In this document: positions 8,693 through 17,071 of the stretch, piece by piece
How positions within the stretch are numbered: position 1 is the first letter of the stretch
Layout of the letters: each line of letters begins with the position of its first letter
NCBI GenBank assembly: GCA_029251005.1
Contig: JAQXEE010000141.1
Location: 1 to 47,782, forward strand
Length of the DNA stretch: 47,782 nt
Direction of reading: 5' to 3'
DNA from: Flavobacteriales bacterium
GTDB taxonomy: Bacteria; Bacteroidota; Bacteroidia; Flavobacteriales_C; GCA-002722245
Translations under genes and position numbers: made by a program
The notes under the pieces: generated by a model
What the model was told of the DNA's origin: nothing
Databases searched by the model: none
The model's input: only the letters and a program-made list of their open reading frames with translations

Positions 8693-9524
8693 ATGGGCTT
8701 TTGTGTAGAGCTTCTTGGAGCTTGAAACTATAAAGGTAATTATCTTTATCATCTTTATTTTCTTCAGCAATAAATACTTTACCAAATGAATTTATACAAA
8801 TACCTTCTTTTCGGCTCTTTTTGAAGGTTAAAATTTGTAATGACGGTGAAGGTTGGAAATAATTTTTAATGACATATATGGCTTTTTTTGAGAGTAATAG
8901 AAGGTTTTCCCCATCGGTTGTTAAAGTTGCTGATGTTATCCCGCCATTTGTTAATATAGAATCTTTTAAAACTGCGGTATAGTTTCCAGGAGCAGCGGGG
9001 ATTTTATAGATTTTTGTTTGTTTAGATTTTGATCTGTTTTTTGAAAAAAAGTATAAAGACTGGTTTGTCCAAATCATAGACTCGCAATCGAAATCTAATT
9101 CACTTTCTGCAGGCGGAAAACTGGTTTGATTTTCATATTTAAAGTTAATGACTTGAGGCGTGATGGTATCGTTTGAAAGTTGTTTATACGGAAGAATGTA
9201 AATTTTTAAATTAACTCTTTTATTTTTATTGTTTCCGAAGTCACCTATGTATATATTTCCCTCATCATCTTTTGTTAAGTCTTCCCAATCGATGTTTTTT
9301 CCTTTAATATAAATCGAATGGATAATATTCCCTGTGTGATCCAATTTGTAAATAATGGGGTCGTTTCCACTATCGTTAATTAACCAGAAACCATTGTTTA
9401 AACTAATAACTCCTGAAGCTTCGGGTAACTCTGAAGGTATTTGGAAAGTTTGTTGCAAGTTTACTTGTGCTTTTGAGAGTACACTAATCAAAATGAATAA
9501 TATGAGGCTTATTTCCTTTTTCAT
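8676..9524 (-). CDS. Secreted beta-propeller-like protein of unknown function
   Basis: This 282-aa protein has a clear signal peptide (MKKEISLILFILISVLSKAQ). The mature part reads like a beta-propeller: short strands with NNGFWLINDSGNDPIIYKLD, then NIDWEDLTKDDEGNIYIGDF followed by GNNKNKRVNLKIYIL, and a late EGICINSFGKVFIAEEN. The pattern of WEDL..D..GNIYIGDFGNN is common in secreted Bacteroidota proteins that resemble esterase-like phytase or NHL-type propellers. No catalytic residues can be assigned. There is no T9SS C-terminal sorting domain, so it is probably periplasmic; no lipobox cysteine is present either. It stands alone, converging with the DUF58 operon. Confidence 0.6.
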   Translation of the reverse strand: MKKEISLILFILISVLSKAQVNLQQTFQIPSELPEASGVISLNNGFWLINDSGNDPIIYKLDHTGNIIHSIYIKGKNIDWEDLTKDDEGNIYIGDFGNNKNKRVNLKIYILPYKQLSNDTITPQVINFKYENQTSFPPAESELDFDCESMIWTNQSLYFFSKNRSKSKQTKIYKIPAAPGNYTAVLKDSILTNGGITSATLTTDGENLLLLSKKAIYVIKNYFQPSPSLQILTFKKSRKEGICINSFGKVFIAEENKDDKDNYLYSFKLQEALHKSPLKKMD

Positions 9525-10094
9525 TTTATGATTAACTTATTTGACAGTTTAAATTTAACTTCATCAACTTATATAATATACAATCCTAGGTTTAAAAAAA
9601 GGAATTTTAAGAGATTAATTACGCCTAAGGGTGAGGGAATTAATATTTTTAGAGGGAAGTGGAAATACTTTTAGTTTTTTCAGAAAATTAGTTAAGCGAT
9701 TAAAACAGAAAGTTATGTGCACATCTGAATCAAGGTGGAAAGGTTATTTATTGATGCAATAAATGAAATTAATTGATTGGATGATTTATTTATTGTTTTG
9801 ATAAATTATTGCGCACTAATTGTTATGTCGCTTGTGTTTTTATTAAAGTAAATTTCACTCTAAGGCAGGTTGCTATCGATTTAAGAATATTTTATCTCAT
9901 TATAAAGTAGTGCTTACAAAAACGCCTGACCTGCCCTGGAGTATTGAATTTCATAAATTAACTCAGATTCTCATTTGTGCGATTTAAAACTAAATTGATG
10001 TGTTTTGATGATTGTTTTTCACTTCTTTTAGTGATTGCGATTGGCTAAACAAAAACTCACCTTTGTTTCGAACAAAAAACTTTAAAAAGTTAAG
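9525..10094. other. 570-bp intergenic stretch, no gene recognised
   Basis: This AT-rich sequence lies between the start of the secreted-protein gene (minus) and the start of the small cysteine-containing gene (plus), so both promoters should be here. The only structure I see is an imperfect long-range inverted repeat, 9858-9871 against 9928-9941 (11 of 14 positions pair), enclosing 56 bases, in a locally G+C-richer patch (AAGGCAGGT ... ACCTGCCCT). No tRNA, attachment site or coding frame is convincing. Confidence 0.4.
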
Positions 10095-10412
10095 ATGAGT
10101 TGCAAATATCAAAAAATTTCTTCCAATGAGGTTGGAAGCGTGATTAATTGCGTAGGATGTGATGAATTAATTATAGGAATTGAAACGGTTATGTTAAAAC
10201 TTTCAGTAGCAAATTCTAAGGCTTTTATGAAATTATTAAAAGCTTCTGCCTTAAAGTCTCACAAAAATAAAAACGATAAGATTTTGTTGGAAACACAATT
10301 CGACAATTTATTTATCACGTTTAATCATCGAGAACTCCAAAAGAGTATTGAGCTGTTAGAGTTTGCTTTTTTAAGAATGGAAATTTCTTCACTTTTACAA
10401 GTTAAAATTTAA
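10095..10412 (+). CDS. Small conserved-looking protein with CxxC pair (DUF6686-like)
   Basis: This is a 105-aa protein starting at ATG 10095. Near its N-terminus it has Cys3 and the pair C19-V-G-C22 in a short CKYQ...NCVGCDELIIGIETVML pattern, which recalls small Bacteroidota proteins annotated as DUF6686; this match is from memory and unsure. The rest is a mostly helical, charged stretch without membrane helices. The gene converges with the large phosphatase gene, and their 3' ends overlap by 11 bases, so no room is left for a terminator between them. It has its own long upstream region. No function can be named. Confidence 0.6.
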   Translation: MSCKYQKISSNEVGSVINCVGCDELIIGIETVMLKLSVANSKAFMKLLKASALKSHKNKNDKILLETQFDNLFITFNHRELQKSIELLEFAFLRMEISSLLQVKI

Positions 10413-13400
10413 GTCCCATTACAAGAATATCATCAACTTGTTCATTTTCTCCCATCCATTCTTTTAAACGATCGTTAAGAACTACTTTTTGATCCATCAT
10501 GTTTGCATCTGATGAATTAATTAACATATCCTTCATTACTCTCGTTTTGAATTTCTTGTTTTTAGGTCCCCCAAACTGATCAGGATAGCCGTCTGAAAAC
10601 ATATAGAAATTATCACCTTCTTGGTAATTAATCGTTGTCAACTCAAAATCCTTAACTGGAACGTCTTTGAACCCAATCGACATTTTAGTTGCTTTGTATT
10701 CCGATAACTCGTTGTCTCTTATTAAGTATAGCGGACGATAAGCCCCCGAAAATTCGATCGTTTTATTCTTTGTACAAATGGTTATTAAACTAATATCCAT
10801 TCCATCATTTGTTTCAGATTCACTGTTTTCAAAAGCAGTTAAAATACCTTGATCTAGTAAATTCAATATAGTTGCAGGGTTAGTAATTTTGTTTCCTCCC
10901 ACAATTTCATTTAATAGTGCAATTCCAATCATACTTGTTAATGCTCCAGGAACACCATGCCCAGTACAATCGGCACAGGCAATAACAAACTTAGATTCTA
11001 ATTTACGATACCAATAAAAATCTCCAGAAACAATGTCTCGAGGCAGATGGTAAATAAATGAATTCGGAAAAACGTCTTTTAATTCTTGAACAGTAGGGAA
11101 GGAAGCTTTTTGGATTGTTAATGCATACCGAATACTTGAATTTAAATCGTTATTTTTTTGTTCAACTTCCTTATTAATTGAAATCATTTCAAGGTTTACT
11201 AATTCTAATTCTTTGTTTTTATCACTTACTTCTTGAGTTCTCTCTTTGACCTTTTCTTCTAAGAGTTCTCGCTCTGCTCTGAGTGTTCCTTCTCTTCGTT
11301 TAATGAACGCTACGATGGATATTACAATGACTAGAATAACAACTATTATAAACCACAATTCTTGCCAAAACGGTGGAGATACAATAAATGAGAATGTAGA
11401 AGGAGTTTGCTCATTACAAATATCATCTTTGTTACATGCATATACTTCAAATGTATATTCGCCAGGAGGTAGTTTAGTGTACTTGGCCTTTAATGAATTT
11501 TCAGATGTTAACTTTTTATCTTCATACCCTTTCAAATACCAAAAGTATTGCGTGCTTTTAGGATTGTCGTGGTTTATACCAACAAACTCTATAGTAATAG
11601 AGGAAGAATCATATGGCAGAATAAGATTTTTGGGCATTCCATTCCAAGGTTCAATATTATAATTTCGTTTTCTCCAATCCGTTTTTTCATTGTTGAATTT
11701 TAAGCCAGTGAAATAAGTTTGCGGTTCAATGTCACTTGTGTGATCAACGCTTCTATCATGCTTAATTGCTCCTTTGTTTGTTCCAAACCATAAGTTTCCG
11801 TTAAAATCTTCACAAACAGCATTACCGTTAATTTCTCCTCCAATTATCCCGTCTGATTTCCCAAAGTGTTTTATTTCCGAAATATATTCTCCTGTTTGTC
11901 TGGTGATTTGAGGAGGGTTGAAACTTATACGATCTAATCCTTTGTCGGATCCTGACCATAATTGATTGTCTTCATCAAAAATTAGCATTTTAATGTTGTT
12001 TGAACTTAACCGGGAATTGTCCATATCAAAAGTGATATAGGTGTTGTGGGTTTCGTCGAATTTTGTAATTCCTTTTTTAGTTCCGATGAAGATATTTCCT
12101 CTTGGCCCTTTAACCATGCAGTTTACAAAGTTGGATGCGATTAAATCGTCTTCTTCAGTTAAATATCCAAACTCAATTCCGTTAAACCAGTTAATCCCGC
12201 CTCCCTGAGTTCCAATCCAAAGCTTTCCACTTTTATCTTGAACAATGGATGAAATTCTACCTTGATTCATGCCGTCTATCATACGATAGAACTTGAATTT
12301 CCCGTCAATTAATTTCCCTAAACCACCTTCAGTTCCAACCCAAATATTGTTTTCCTGATCTTCAAAAACACAAGTGACTGGGTTAACAACTCCATCAGCA
12401 ATAGAGTATACTTTTTCAATTTCTCCGTCTACAATCTTAGCAAGTCCAATTAAGGTTCCAACCCAAATATTTTCATTTTTGTCTTCATATAATGTAGTTG
12501 TATAGTCAACCGGCAATCCAGATTTTTTATTGTAAATCCTAAAAGAGTCAATTCCATTATATCGAATTAATCCTCCTCTTGTTGCAAACCAATAATTATC
12601 TTCTGAATCTTGTAGAATTCCATTAATTTTTTCATTTTCCAAGCCTTCTTTCTCCCCGAAATAAGTAAATGAAATCCCTTTGAACTTGTTAACTCCTCCT
12701 CCTTTTGTTCCAACCCAAATGTTATCATTTTTGTCTTCAAGTATAGATAGAACTATGTCTTCACTTAAACCTTTATCGGTGTTGTAAACCTCATATTCAA
12801 ATGTATTAATGTTTAATCGGACAACACCATTTCTGGAAGTTCCAATCCACATGTTATTGTTTTTGTCTTCTTCTACTGTTAATGCTGCGTCGATTGGGAA
12901 GCCATTTTTTTTATTATAATTTTTAAAGCGTTCGCCATTAAATTGACTCAACCCTGAGGAGGTTGCTAGCCAAATATCTCCATTTACATCTTCATGTAAA
13001 TCATAAATATTTCGACCTTCTAAGCCTTCTTTTTTATTGTAAGTTTTTAAGTTTCCGTTAAATATTTCAGCTAAACCTTGATTAGTTGCAACATATATTT
13101 TAGCATCGGGTGTTTCGATTACTTTATTAACGGATACACTACTTGATCCGCCAAACTCGATATTATAAGGCACAAATTCAGCTTTTTCTTTAGCGAAATT
13201 ATCAAGCATGCAGAGTCCTCCATATTGTGTTCCAATCCATAATCGTCCGAACGCATCTTCACACACTGATTTAATAATGTCGTTTGGAAGTCCGTCTTTC
13301 TGAGTGTAGGTTCTAAAATCTTTGCCGTCATAAACGGTAAGACCTTTATGGGTTCCAATCCAAATGTGTCCTTTTACATCTTCGTAAAGACTGTAAATTA

Positions 13401-13629
13401 TGTTTGAAGGAAGTCCTGATTCGGAATTAATATATTCGAAGTTAACACCATTATATATGGTTATTCCTTGTTGAGTTGCCATCCAGATAGCGCCTCTTTT
13501 ATCTTGAATTAAATCGTGAACATCATTTTGAGAAAGTCCGTCTTCTACAGTTAGATTAAGGAAGTGGTAACTTTGGCCAATTGTGGCAAGGTTAAAACAT
13601 AATAGGACAAGTAATAAAATTTTTTTCAT
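10402..13629 (-). CDS. Sensor-like propeller protein with SpoIIE/PP2C phosphatase output
   Basis: The protein has 1075 aa. A signal peptide (1-18) is followed by many repeats of the two-component-regulator propeller type, each like EDKNDNIWVGTKGGGVNKF, up to about residue 640. A Y_Y_Y-type domain lies at about 680-755, one membrane helix at 760-776, and a coiled coil at 780-830. A SpoIIE phosphatase domain covers about 840-1075: VSGDFYW (867-873), ADCTGHGVPGAL (886-897), NDGMDIS, SDGYPDQFGG (1012-1021) and DDILVMGL near the end supply the metal-binding aspartates. It should sense something in the periplasm and dephosphorylate a serine or threonine in a cytoplasmic partner. The siaB/siaC-like genes 1.5 kb away make SiaC a candidate substrate, which is an inference. 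The architecture is complete, with no frame damage. Confidence 0.9.
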   Translation of the reverse strand: MKKILLLVLLCFNLATIGQSYHFLNLTVEDGLSQNDVHDLIQDKRGAIWMATQQGITIYNGVNFEYINSESGLPSNIIYSLYEDVKGHIWIGTHKGLTVYDGKDFRTYTQKDGLPNDIIKSVCEDAFGRLWIGTQYGGLCMLDNFAKEKAEFVPYNIEFGGSSSVSVNKVIETPDAKIYVATNQGLAEIFNGNLKTYNKKEGLEGRNIYDLHEDVNGDIWLATSSGLSQFNGERFKNYNKKNGFPIDAALTVEEDKNNNMWIGTSRNGVVRLNINTFEYEVYNTDKGLSEDIVLSILEDKNDNIWVGTKGGGVNKFKGISFTYFGEKEGLENEKINGILQDSEDNYWFATRGGLIRYNGIDSFRIYNKKSGLPVDYTTTLYEDKNENIWVGTLIGLAKIVDGEIEKVYSIADGVVNPVTCVFEDQENNIWVGTEGGLGKLIDGKFKFYRMIDGMNQGRISSIVQDKSGKLWIGTQGGGINWFNGIEFGYLTEEDDLIASNFVNCMVKGPRGNIFIGTKKGITKFDETHNTYITFDMDNSRLSSNNIKMLIFDEDNQLWSGSDKGLDRISFNPPQITRQTGEYISEIKHFGKSDGIIGGEINGNAVCEDFNGNLWFGTNKGAIKHDRSVDHTSDIEPQTYFTGLKFNNEKTDWRKRNYNIEPWNGMPKNLILPYDSSSITIEFVGINHDNPKSTQYFWYLKGYEDKKLTSENSLKAKYTKLPPGEYTFEVYACNKDDICNEQTPSTFSFIVSPPFWQELWFIIVVILVIVISIVAFIKRREGTLRAERELLEEKVKERTQEVSDKNKELELVNLEMISINKEVEQKNNDLNSSIRYALTIQKASFPTVQELKDVFPNSFIYHLPRDIVSGDFYWYRKLESKFVIACADCTGHGVPGALTSMIGIALLNEIVGGNKITNPATILNLLDQGILTAFENSESETNDGMDISLITICTKNKTIEFSGAYRPLYLIRDNELSEYKATKMSIGFKDVPVKDFELTTINYQEGDNFYMFSDGYPDQFGGPKNKKFKTRVMKDMLINSSDANMMDQKVVLNDRLKEWMGENEQVDDILVMGLKF

Positions 13630-13704
13630 TTCCGAATAAACATTCCTGTTACGACGAAATCGATAATTTGTTCCTTTAGATGTAACAAGTTTAAGTTAGG
13701 TAAA

Positions 13705-13740
13705 AAATAAAAGAGGTATCATAGGATACCTCTTTTATTT
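13705..13740 (-). terminator. Rho-independent terminator after citrate synthase
   Basis: A perfect 16-bp stem (13705-13720 / 13725-13740) with a 4-base loop (ATAG) is present. On the minus strand the hairpin is followed by a T-rich tail. It lies 19 bases after the gltA stop and upstream of the phosphatase gene. Confidence 0.85.
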
Positions 13741-13758
13741 TATGAATTAAACCTTATG

Positions 13759-15045
13759 TTATCTTTTCTCAGCAGTAACAAATGATCTTTCGTTTTCTCC
13801 TGTGTAAATTTGACGAGGACGACCAATTGGCTCTTTATTCTCGATCATTTCTTTCCATTGTGCAATCCATCCTGGAAGTCTTCCTAATGCAAACATTACA
13901 GTAAACATTTCGGTTGGTATACCTAATGCTTTGTAAATAATTCCTGAATAGAAATCAACGTTAGGGTATAAGTTTCTTGCTTTGAAGTATTCGTCATTTA
14001 AAGCAACTTCTTCAAGTTGTTTAGCAATGTCGATTAAAGGATCATTAATTCCTAATTTTGATAATACATCGTCAGCAGCTTTTTTAATGATCTTAGCTCT
14101 TGGGTCGAAGTTTTTATAAACTCTATGTCCAAATCCCATTAATCTAAATGGATCATTTTTATCTTTTGCTTTATTTATCCAATCTTCTAATGGAGAACCA
14201 TCTGCGTGAATAGATTCTAACATTTCAATTACAGCTTGGTTAGCACCACCATGAAGAGGACCCCATAATGCAATAACTCCTGCAGAGATTGATGAGTATA
14301 AGTTAGCGTGAGAAGAACCAACGATTCTTACAGTAGAAGCAGAACAGTTTTGCTCATGATCTGCATGTAAGATTAACAACTTGTTTAATGCGTCAGAAAC
14401 AACAGGATCGATTTTGTAATCTTCCGATGGTAAACTGAACATCATATTTAAGAAATTGTCTCCGTAGTTTAACTCATTTTTAGGGTAAACAACTGGATGC
14501 CCAACGAAGTTTTTGTAAGCCCAAGCAGCAATTGTTGGTAATTTAGCTAACAATCTGAAAATTGTTAATTCAATCTCCTCTTCAGTTCTATTCGGATTTT
14601 GAGAATCTGGATAGAATGTAGAAAGCGAGCATAATAATGAAGCAACGATACCCATTGGGTGTGCCTTTGAAGGATAAGCTTCAAAGAATCGCTTCATGTC
14701 TTCATGAATTAATGTATGATTGGTTATTTCACCTTCAAACTCGCTTAATTGAGCTGTAGTTGGTAATTCCCCGTTTATTAACAAGTAAGAAACTTCCATG
14801 AAAGAAGCTTTTTCAGCTAACTCTTCAATTGAGTAACCTCTATATCTTAAAATTCCGTTTTCACCATCAAGGTAAGTAACTGCACTTTTTGTAGCACCAG
14901 TATTTTTAAATCCTGAATCAAGAGTAATTGCACCAGACAATGCTCTTAATTTTGTGATATCAATTCCTTTTTCGTCTTCTGTTCCTGTAATAACTGGTAG
15001 TTCGTATGATTTCCCGCTAATCTTTACCTCTGCGAATTCTTCCAT
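13759..15045 (-). CDS. gltA: Citrate synthase
   Basis: This 428-aa enzyme condenses acetyl-CoA and oxaloacetate to citrate in the TCA cycle. I use the ATG at 15045 (MEEFAEVKISGKSYELPVIT); an upstream extension in the same frame is hydrophobic and not family-like. Active-site residues line up with the E. coli type II enzyme: His265 in LWGPLHGGANQ, His307 in MGFGHRVYKNFDPRA and Asp364 in NVDFYSGI. The length matches the hexameric GltA type. It is monocistronic with its own terminator and diverges from the siaB-like gene, so the roughly 140 bases between them hold both promoters. A TATATTGC word on the minus strand near 15079-15086 is a near match to the Bacteroidota -7 box. Confidence 0.96.
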   Translation of the reverse strand: MEEFAEVKISGKSYELPVITGTEDEKGIDITKLRALSGAITLDSGFKNTGATKSAVTYLDGENGILRYRGYSIEELAEKASFMEVSYLLINGELPTTAQLSEFEGEITNHTLIHEDMKRFFEAYPSKAHPMGIVASLLCSLSTFYPDSQNPNRTEEEIELTIFRLLAKLPTIAAWAYKNFVGHPVVYPKNELNYGDNFLNMMFSLPSEDYKIDPVVSDALNKLLILHADHEQNCSASTVRIVGSSHANLYSSISAGVIALWGPLHGGANQAVIEMLESIHADGSPLEDWINKAKDKNDPFRLMGFGHRVYKNFDPRAKIIKKAADDVLSKLGINDPLIDIAKQLEEVALNDEYFKARNLYPNVDFYSGIIYKALGIPTEMFTVMFALGRLPGWIAQWKEMIENKEPIGRPRQIYTGENERSFVTAEKR

Positions 15046-15184
15046 GGATATGTTTTTTTTGGATTTAACAATTGTGCAATATAAATATAGTAAAGAAAAC
15101 GCGCTCATTGAAGACATTGAATAAAAAAATGCACGATTTTATAACTTTTGTAAATTATTTTCGTACAAACCCGCGAAAGGCGTT

Positions 15185-15724
15185 ATGAAGAACATTAATT
15201 CACAGTTTGCTTACGAGACACATCAACTTATGGAAGGAGCAGACGTAAGGCTATCTTTTTCTGGAGAATTTTCACCAGATCTAATTACCGTATTACTTTC
15301 AATGGCAAAAAGTAATATTGGCGATAAATTAGTAATGAAGAAGGTTTACAACGTTATGATTGAGTGTTTGGAGAATTTAACAAAGCATTCCTTAAAAATA
15401 GAAGGTGATCAGTTTCCTGCTATTTTTTTGTTAGGAAAAGATGATGAATATTATTTTTTGGCTACAGGAAATAAGATAGCGAGCAATGAAGTTAATGAGC
15501 TGGAAACCAAATTAATTAAAGTTAATTCATTAAATAAAAAAGAATTGATGCTTTGGTATAATGAAATATTAACTTCGGAAACAAGCTCATCTTTTAAAGG
15601 TGGTGCTGGATTAGGTATAATCGACATGGCCTTGAAAAGCGGGAATAGATTTGAATATAATTTTAATAAAATTGATAATTATCATTCGTTTTTCACATTA
15701 AAGGTTAAAGTAGGACAGAAGTAA
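15185..15724 (+). CDS. SiaB-family protein kinase (DUF6272)
   Basis: This 179-aa protein resembles SiaB, an anti-sigma-factor-like serine/threonine kinase with a GHKL ATP-binding fold. It shows the N-box pattern MIECLENLTKHS (Glu60, Asn64) and a glycine-rich lid, GGAGLGIIDMA at 139-149. In Pseudomonas, SiaB phosphorylates SiaC and SiaA reverses this. The next gene begins two bases after its stop and is SiaC-like, so the pair is co-translated. The start is ATG at 15185 in a short divergent region shared with gltA. No diguanylate cyclase is nearby, so the downstream target differs or lies elsewhere. Confidence 0.85.
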   Translation: MKNINSQFAYETHQLMEGADVRLSFSGEFSPDLITVLLSMAKSNIGDKLVMKKVYNVMIECLENLTKHSLKIEGDQFPAIFLLGKDDEYYFLATGNKIASNEVNELETKLIKVNSLNKKELMLWYNEILTSETSSSFKGGAGLGIIDMALKSGNRFEYNFNKIDNYHSFFTLKVKVGQK

Positions 15725-15726
15725 TA

Positions 15727-16115
15727 TGAAGTCACTTAGAGTTAAAAAAGGAGATACTACTCCTGAACTAGATTTTGATGTTGATAAAATGGAATTTTTA
15801 CTTGAAGGTGAAAGTCGCTCAGAAGATGTTCTTATTTTTTACGAACCAATTATTAATTGGTTAACCAATTTTAAAGAATGGTTTTTAAAGAATGAATCTT
15901 CCAAGAAATTGGACTTTCATTTTAAACTCGAATATTATAATTCGTTGTCTGCTAAATTCATTTTCAGCATATTTAAAATTTTAAAGGAAATGCAAGTCAA
16001 AGGTCTTGAGATCAATGTGTTTTGGTTTTATGATGTTTTGGATGAAGATTTATTAGAATGTGGAGAGGAGTATGAAAAAATATTAGGTTTTAAATTCGAA
16101 TATATTGCATTGTAG
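15727..16115 (+). CDS. SiaC-family regulatory phosphoprotein (DUF1987)
   Basis: This 129-aa (or nearly so) cytoplasmic protein is the likely target of the adjacent SiaB-like kinase. The family pattern is clear: TTPELDFDVDKMEFLLEGES, then SEDVLIFYEPIINWL, then FHFKLEYYNSLSAKFI. In Pseudomonas SiaC the phosphorylated residue is Thr68 within an N-T-S-S run, as I recall; the aligned positions here read N72-S73-L74-S75, so Ser73 would be the phospho-acceptor. Unphosphorylated SiaC binds and activates a partner enzyme in Pseudomonas; the partner here is unknown. The gene starts right after siaB and converges with the dehydrogenase gene only two bases away. Confidence 0.87.
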
Positions 16116-16117
16116 GA

Positions 16118-17071
16118 TTAATTTGCAACCCAATGCTGTATCTTATCTGCTAAAACATTACTTAATTTAAAATGAGATTCGTGCGTCCAGCCAGCTATAT
16201 GCGGACTGAAAATTACATTTTCAGCTTTGCCTAAATACCGAAGAGCCTCTGATGAATCAACATCAGGAACAGTTTCAAAAGATACTGATTCGTATTCAAG
16301 AACATCTAAACAAGCACCAATAATTTTTTTTGATTTTAATCCGTTAACAAGATCTGTTGTGTTTACATTAAATCCACGCGCAGTGTTAATTAAAATGAAT
16401 GGTTTTTTAAACGACTGTATTAGTTGATGATTGACTAAATATTTATTGTTGGCGTGATAATTTGTATGGATGCTAAGTACATCTGCTTTAGCGTAAATCT
16501 CTTCTAAAGTTGCCTCTTTAACAAATTCATCAGAGAAATTTGTTTTGAATTTATCATAGGCTATTACTGTAACATCAAATCCTTTTAATCTTTGGGCAAA
16601 AGCGTTTGCCATTACACCATATCCTATAAGCGCAATAGTTTTCCCCTTTAATTCAAAACCTCTGTTTTCTGCTCTTATCCACACGCCTTCACGCACTTGT
16701 TGATCTACTCTTTTTAGATGGTTGTTAAGCATGAGTAACATGCCCATTGCATGTTCTGCTACAGCGTCTCTATTTCCTTCTGGAGAACTGAATACATGAA
16801 TGTTGTTTTTTGAACAAAAATCTAAATCTATATTTTCTAATCCCGAACCAGCTCTTGCAATGAACTTTAAATTCTTGCATTTACTGAGTATTTCAGCAGT
16901 TAATTTAATTTTTGATCGTATAACTATACCTTCATATTGATTAAGTATTGGGCTTATGTCGCTCGATTTGAGATGGGTTTTATCAAAGCATTCCCAATTC
17001 ATTTTGATTAATCGTTCCCATAGAATTTGATGAACGGAATCAACAAAAATTACTCGTCCAATAGATGTCAT
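16118..17071 (-). CDS. D-2-hydroxyacid dehydrogenase family protein
   Basis: This is a 317-aa NAD-dependent oxidoreductase like phosphoglycerate dehydrogenase. The catalytic set is complete: Arg232 in LINTARGFN, Glu259 in DVLEYES and His291 in FSPHIAGWTHES. The Rossmann loop reads IGYGVMANAFAQRL (150-162), where the third glycine of GxGxxG is replaced by Ala155. The natural substrate cannot be told from sequence; there is no ACT domain, so it is not a full-length SerA. The gene overlaps the end of mgtE by four bases (ATGA), which indicates translational coupling, yet the functional link with magnesium transport is not obvious. The ATG start is firm. Confidence 0.85.
   Translation of the reverse strand: MTSIGRVIFVDSVHQILWERLIKMNWECFDKTHLKSSDISPILNQYEGIVIRSKIKLTAEILSKCKNLKFIARAGSGLENIDLDFCSKNNIHVFSSPEGNRDAVAEHAMGMLLMLNNHLKRVDQQVREGVWIRAENRGFELKGKTIALIGYGVMANAFAQRLKGFDVTVIAYDKFKTNFSDEFVKEATLEEIYAKADVLSIHTNYHANNKYLVNHQLIQSFKKPFILINTARGFNVNTTDLVNGLKSKKIIGACLDVLEYESVSFETVPDVDSSEALRYLGKAENVIFSPHIAGWTHESHFKLSNVLADKIQHWVAN

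Noticed and set aside
11246-11662. 138-codon plus-strand frame inside the phosphatase gene
   Set aside because: It is antisense to conserved domains and lacks any recognisable motif.
15046-15117. Longer citrate synthase starting 24 codons upstream
   Set aside because: The extra hydrophobic residues are not found in the family, and the ATG at 15045 gives the normal length.
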